This document shows positions 6,012 to 6,561 of a stretch of DNA of 6,561 nt, in pieces (position 1 is the first letter of the stretch; each line of letters begins with the position of its first letter). Both the position numbers and the translations under genes were made by a program. A model generated the notes under the pieces. That model worked only from the letters and a program-made list of their open reading frames with translations. It made no database searches and had not been told where the DNA came from. This DNA comes from Flavobacteriaceae bacterium (GTDB taxonomy: Bacteria; Bacteroidota; Bacteroidia; Flavobacteriales; Flavobacteriaceae), in the NCBI GenBank assembly GCA_016780435.1, contig JADHLU010000054.1, positions 1 through 6,561 on the forward strand. Reading direction: 5' to 3'.

Positions 6012-6561
6012 TTAGTTAAAAATTAAGGGCTCGACCTGATCTGCCAATCGCAGTTCAATTTTTAAGGCTGCGTTTTCTTCAGCGCCGTCAAAGTGCGCAT
6101 CTACTTGAATAGTCTGTGCTCCTGAAGCGAGCTTGAGGGCCTCGGTAGCTATAGGTATACGTTTTATAAGCTGTAGGTTGCGATCGACAATTTCGGCAGA
6201 ACCTTTAGATAGATAACGCAGCGATTGACCTGCTAAAAGACGCACCGGCAACTTGATCGTTTTTCGGTTATTGAGCTCTATGACCGCGTCAGAAATATCC
6301 GCGTTTTGGGCGGTCAGTATAAAATAGAGATCAGTCTCACCTACGGGGTTGTCGAATGAAAAGCTGGTGTACAGGGGCTCTCCGGGTTGTCGGATTTTGG
6401 CCTCGTGCGCAAAACGCATGGTGTGAATTTGACGGATTCCGTAAGCCTCTTTATCGCGGTATTCAAGCTCGAATTCGGTTTCTATGCTTTTCATGCGCTC
6501 TTTTTGATCGGGGCTAAAGGCTGAGCTCATGCGCAACTTTTCCCAGGCAGCGATGCGTTCA
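6012..6561 (-). CDS. Unrecognised protein, C-terminal part
   Basis: The frame is open from the right edge to the stop at 6012, giving 182 visible residues. I do not recognise the family. The first visible residues (ERIAAWEKLRMSS) read as a charged amphipathic helix and continue smoothly into the rest, so the gene probably starts outside the window. Starts inside it (ATG 6530, or TTG 6536) cannot be excluded, but I see no -7 element before them. A charged helical stretch is followed, from about visible residue 45, by alternating hydrophobic strands (PLYTSFSFDNP, TDLYFILTA, TIQVDAHFDG, ALKIELRLADQ), suggesting a beta-sandwich-like accessory domain. There is no transmembrane segment in the visible part. 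The stop is 87 bases from the cupin ATG, and the cupin has its own promoter, so a shared operon is not required. Confidence 0.7.
   Translation of the reverse strand, partial: ERIAAWEKLRMSSAFSPDQKERMKSIETEFELEYRDKEAYGIRQIHTMRFAHEAKIRQPGEPLYTSFSFDNPVGETDLYFILTAQNADISDAVIELNNRKTIKLPVRLLAGQSLRYLSKGSAEIVDRNLQLIKRIPIATEALKLASGAQTIQVDAHFDGAEENAALKIELRLADQVEPLIFN

Overview
The window looks like an ordinary, gene-dense chromosomal segment from a member of the Bacteroidota, most likely the Flavobacteriia. This is an inference from several signs. Three promoters carry TAnnTTTG-type -7 elements and start codons lack obvious Shine-Dalgarno sequences. Two exported proteins have short signal peptides ending in G-[W/Y]-A|Q. 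The tRNA gene does not encode its full CCA end. The left-hand protein resembles a secreted family typical of Flavobacteriia. I see no phage, transposon, CRISPR or defence genes.

Layout, left to right. Minus strand, 1-967: the N-terminal 322 residues of a secreted protein that runs off the left edge. Minus strand, 1023-1093: a tRNA-Arg with anticodon CCT and its own promoter. Plus strand, 1203-4620: a tight nadA-nadB-nadC operon. Minus strand, 4632-5387: a YdfG-like short-chain dehydrogenase convergent with nadC. Minus strand, 5439-5924: a small exported cupin with its own promoter. Minus strand, 6012-6561: the C-terminal part of an unrecognised protein that probably enters from beyond the right edge. 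No gene-free stretch exceeds 120 bases.

The three nad genes encode the whole de novo route from L-aspartate to nicotinate mononucleotide. NadB oxidises aspartate to iminoaspartate, NadA condenses it with dihydroxyacetone phosphate to quinolinate, and NadC converts quinolinate and PRPP to NaMN. Their junctions (TAA directly followed by ATG, then a 14-base overlap) imply one transcript and probable translational coupling. The flanking genes have no evident role in this pathway.

Two longest-frame starts, for nadA and the cupin, are TTG codons lying inside a consensus -7 promoter element. The ATG codons downstream are the better starts. The most unusual features are the poorly paired anticodon stem of the tRNA-Arg and an inverted repeat in the spacer of the cupin promoter. 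I did not find a convincing undescribed system.
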